Below, piece after piece: positions 63,119 to 64,000 of a stretch of DNA of 64,000 nucleotides. The translations under genes and the position numbers were made by a program. How positions within the stretch are numbered: position 1 is the stretch's first letter; every line of letters starts with the position of its first letter. The notes beneath the pieces were generated by a model. That model searched no databases. It was not told the DNA's origin and worked only from the letters and a program-made list of their open reading frames with translations. This DNA is from CAYPTB01 sp964413535. Lineage in GTDB: Bacteria > Planctomycetota > UBA1135 > GCA-002686595. The stretch spans positions 226,514 to 290,513 of the forward strand of contig CAYPTB010000008.1 in assembly GCA_964413535.1 (NCBI GenBank). The letters run 5' to 3'.

Positions 63119-64000
63119 CTACCGTTTCCCGCCGCACTGTCCGCAGAAGCGCGCGTCGGGCGTGACCGGCGAGCCGCACTTCGTGCAGAACGCCGGGGCG
63201 TCGGTCGTCGACTCCGCCGACTTCTCCAGCTTCGTTCCGCAGTGGTTGCAGAAGCGCCCGGGCGCCACGCCCTTCCCGCAGGATCCGCACACGACGCCCG
63301 CTGCGGCCGGCGCGAGCACCTCGCCGCCGCGCTGATCGCGCACGAGCATCTGAGCGAGCCCGAAACCGACGCCGAGCCCGGCGCCCGAGAGGACACCGCC
63401 GCCGCCCCCTTCTCCAGCGCCGCCCTTCGCCATGCCCTCGCCCGCGCCCATCATCGCCTTCCCCGCCGCGAAGCGCTGGTAGGCGTCGACGCCGCCGACC
63501 GTTTGAAGGTACGCGGCGTCCGTGTAGAGGCGCTTCAAGTTCGAAGCGTCGTCGTCGTCGATGTCGATGACGAAGTTGCCGAGCCGCACGATCAGGATCC
63601 CGTACGTGTCGACGTGCTTCGATAGCCCCATGAGCACGTCCTTCTCGATCTCCTCCGTGTAGGCGCCCGAGGTGACGTCCAGGAGCGGCCACTTGTTCTT
63701 CACGAAGAGCTCGCCGATGCGATCGCGAATGACCTTGAGGACTTGCTCCTTCATCCACGAGCTCACCGAGTGGGCGTCGGCGCGGCCCATCCCCACGAGC
63801 CCGGTGATCAGCTCGAGCGGATCGTCCACGCGGAAGGAAAACTCGCCGTGGACCATGGTCTCCACCGGCACGCCGCTCTTCGGATCCTGGACGTGGCCGA
63901 TGCGCCCGCCGAACTTCACGCCCGTGTGCTCGCGCGTGTTGACGAAGAAGATCTCGGCGATGAAGACGTTGCCGCCGGTGAAGCTGTCGACCAGGTTCGA
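63119..64000 (-). CDS. SPFH-domain protein with double C-terminal zinc ribbon, partial
   Basis: The last 293 residues of a leftward gene whose start lies beyond the right edge. The SPFH (band-7-like) body is seen as FIAEIFFVNTREHTGVKFGGRIGHVQDPKSG and GILIVRLGNFVIDIDD, followed by a Gly-rich flexible linker (KGGAGEGGGGGVLSGAG) and two zinc ribbons with CGSCGKGVAPGRFCNHCG and CTKCGSPVTPDARFCGQCG. The layout matches the family named virion core protein/YdjI-like SPFH. Its role is unknown; in Bacillus YdjI takes part in membrane stress response. Convergent with the pilus operon. Confidence 0.88.
   Translation of the reverse strand, partial: SNLVDSFTGGNVFIAEIFFVNTREHTGVKFGGRIGHVQDPKSGVPVETMVHGEFSFRVDDPLELITGLVGMGRADAHSVSSWMKEQVLKVIRDRIGELFVKNKWPLLDVTSGAYTEEIEKDVLMGLSKHVDTYGILIVRLGNFVIDIDDDDASNLKRLYTDAAYLQTVGGVDAYQRFAAGKAMMGAGEGMAKGGAGEGGGGGVLSGAGLGVGFGLAQMLVRDQRGGEVLAPAAAGVVCGSCGKGVAPGRFCNHCGTKLEKSAESTTDAPAFCTKCGSPVTPDARFCGQCGGKR

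Overview
The window is dense, strongly G+C-rich bacterial DNA with about fifty protein genes and no rRNA, tRNA or CRISPR array that I could recognise. The organism is probably a high-GC member of the Planctomycetota or a neighbouring phylum. The clues are a DUF1800/DUF1501 pair, large families of exported amidohydrolases, exported caspase/CHAT proteins with PPC-like domains, and pseudopilin genes beside HEAT and HAMP-like proteins. This is inferred from gene content; no marker gene settles it.

Left part (1-13574): the start of an HlyD-type adaptor (runs off the left edge), an SDR oxidoreductase, the DUF1800 and DUF1501 genes (leftward), an MmcQ/YjbR protein, a tightly coupled LolD-like ATPase / FtsX permease / CrtC-AttH-like lipocalin operon, small DUF2442 and VOC proteins, an FG-GAP repeat protein and a RimK-type ATP-grasp ligase.

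Centre left (14160-27669): the most striking locus, nine consecutive rightward genes encoding ten amidohydrolase-fold modules. All appear exported. Eight genes are coupled by overlaps or gaps of 2-20 bases. Only two modules (22255 and 23532) keep a readable full set of metal ligands; the other eight have lost the HxH motif, and several carry Lys/Glu-rich inserts at an equivalent place. I treat it as a candidate undescribed system of two active hydrolases with a set of pseudo-hydrolases. A TrpD2-like protein and a class C beta-lactamase-fold hydrolase follow.

Centre right (30026-47182): a small membrane peptide, a large unknown membrane protein, a ThrE-type exporter, a short NapH-like 4Fe-4S protein, a leftward PhnD/PhnC/PhnE/PhnE transporter (binding protein resembling the putative selenate branch) ending with a hexose-6-phosphate mutarotase, two secreted unknown proteins, a two-gene molybdopterin oxidoreductase with a fused FeS-NrfD subunit, and a remnant of an SGNH hydrolase.

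Right part (47187-64000): a leftward operon of TPR-CHAT protein, PPC-caspase lipoprotein, exported caspase and lipoprotein. The CHAT domain lacks its cysteine while both caspases keep their His/Cys pair. Then come a MarR / nitroreductase / pirin group with a shared operator-like sequence, a minor pseudopilin operon with HEAT and HAMP-like proteins, and an SPFH/zinc-ribbon protein cut by the right edge.
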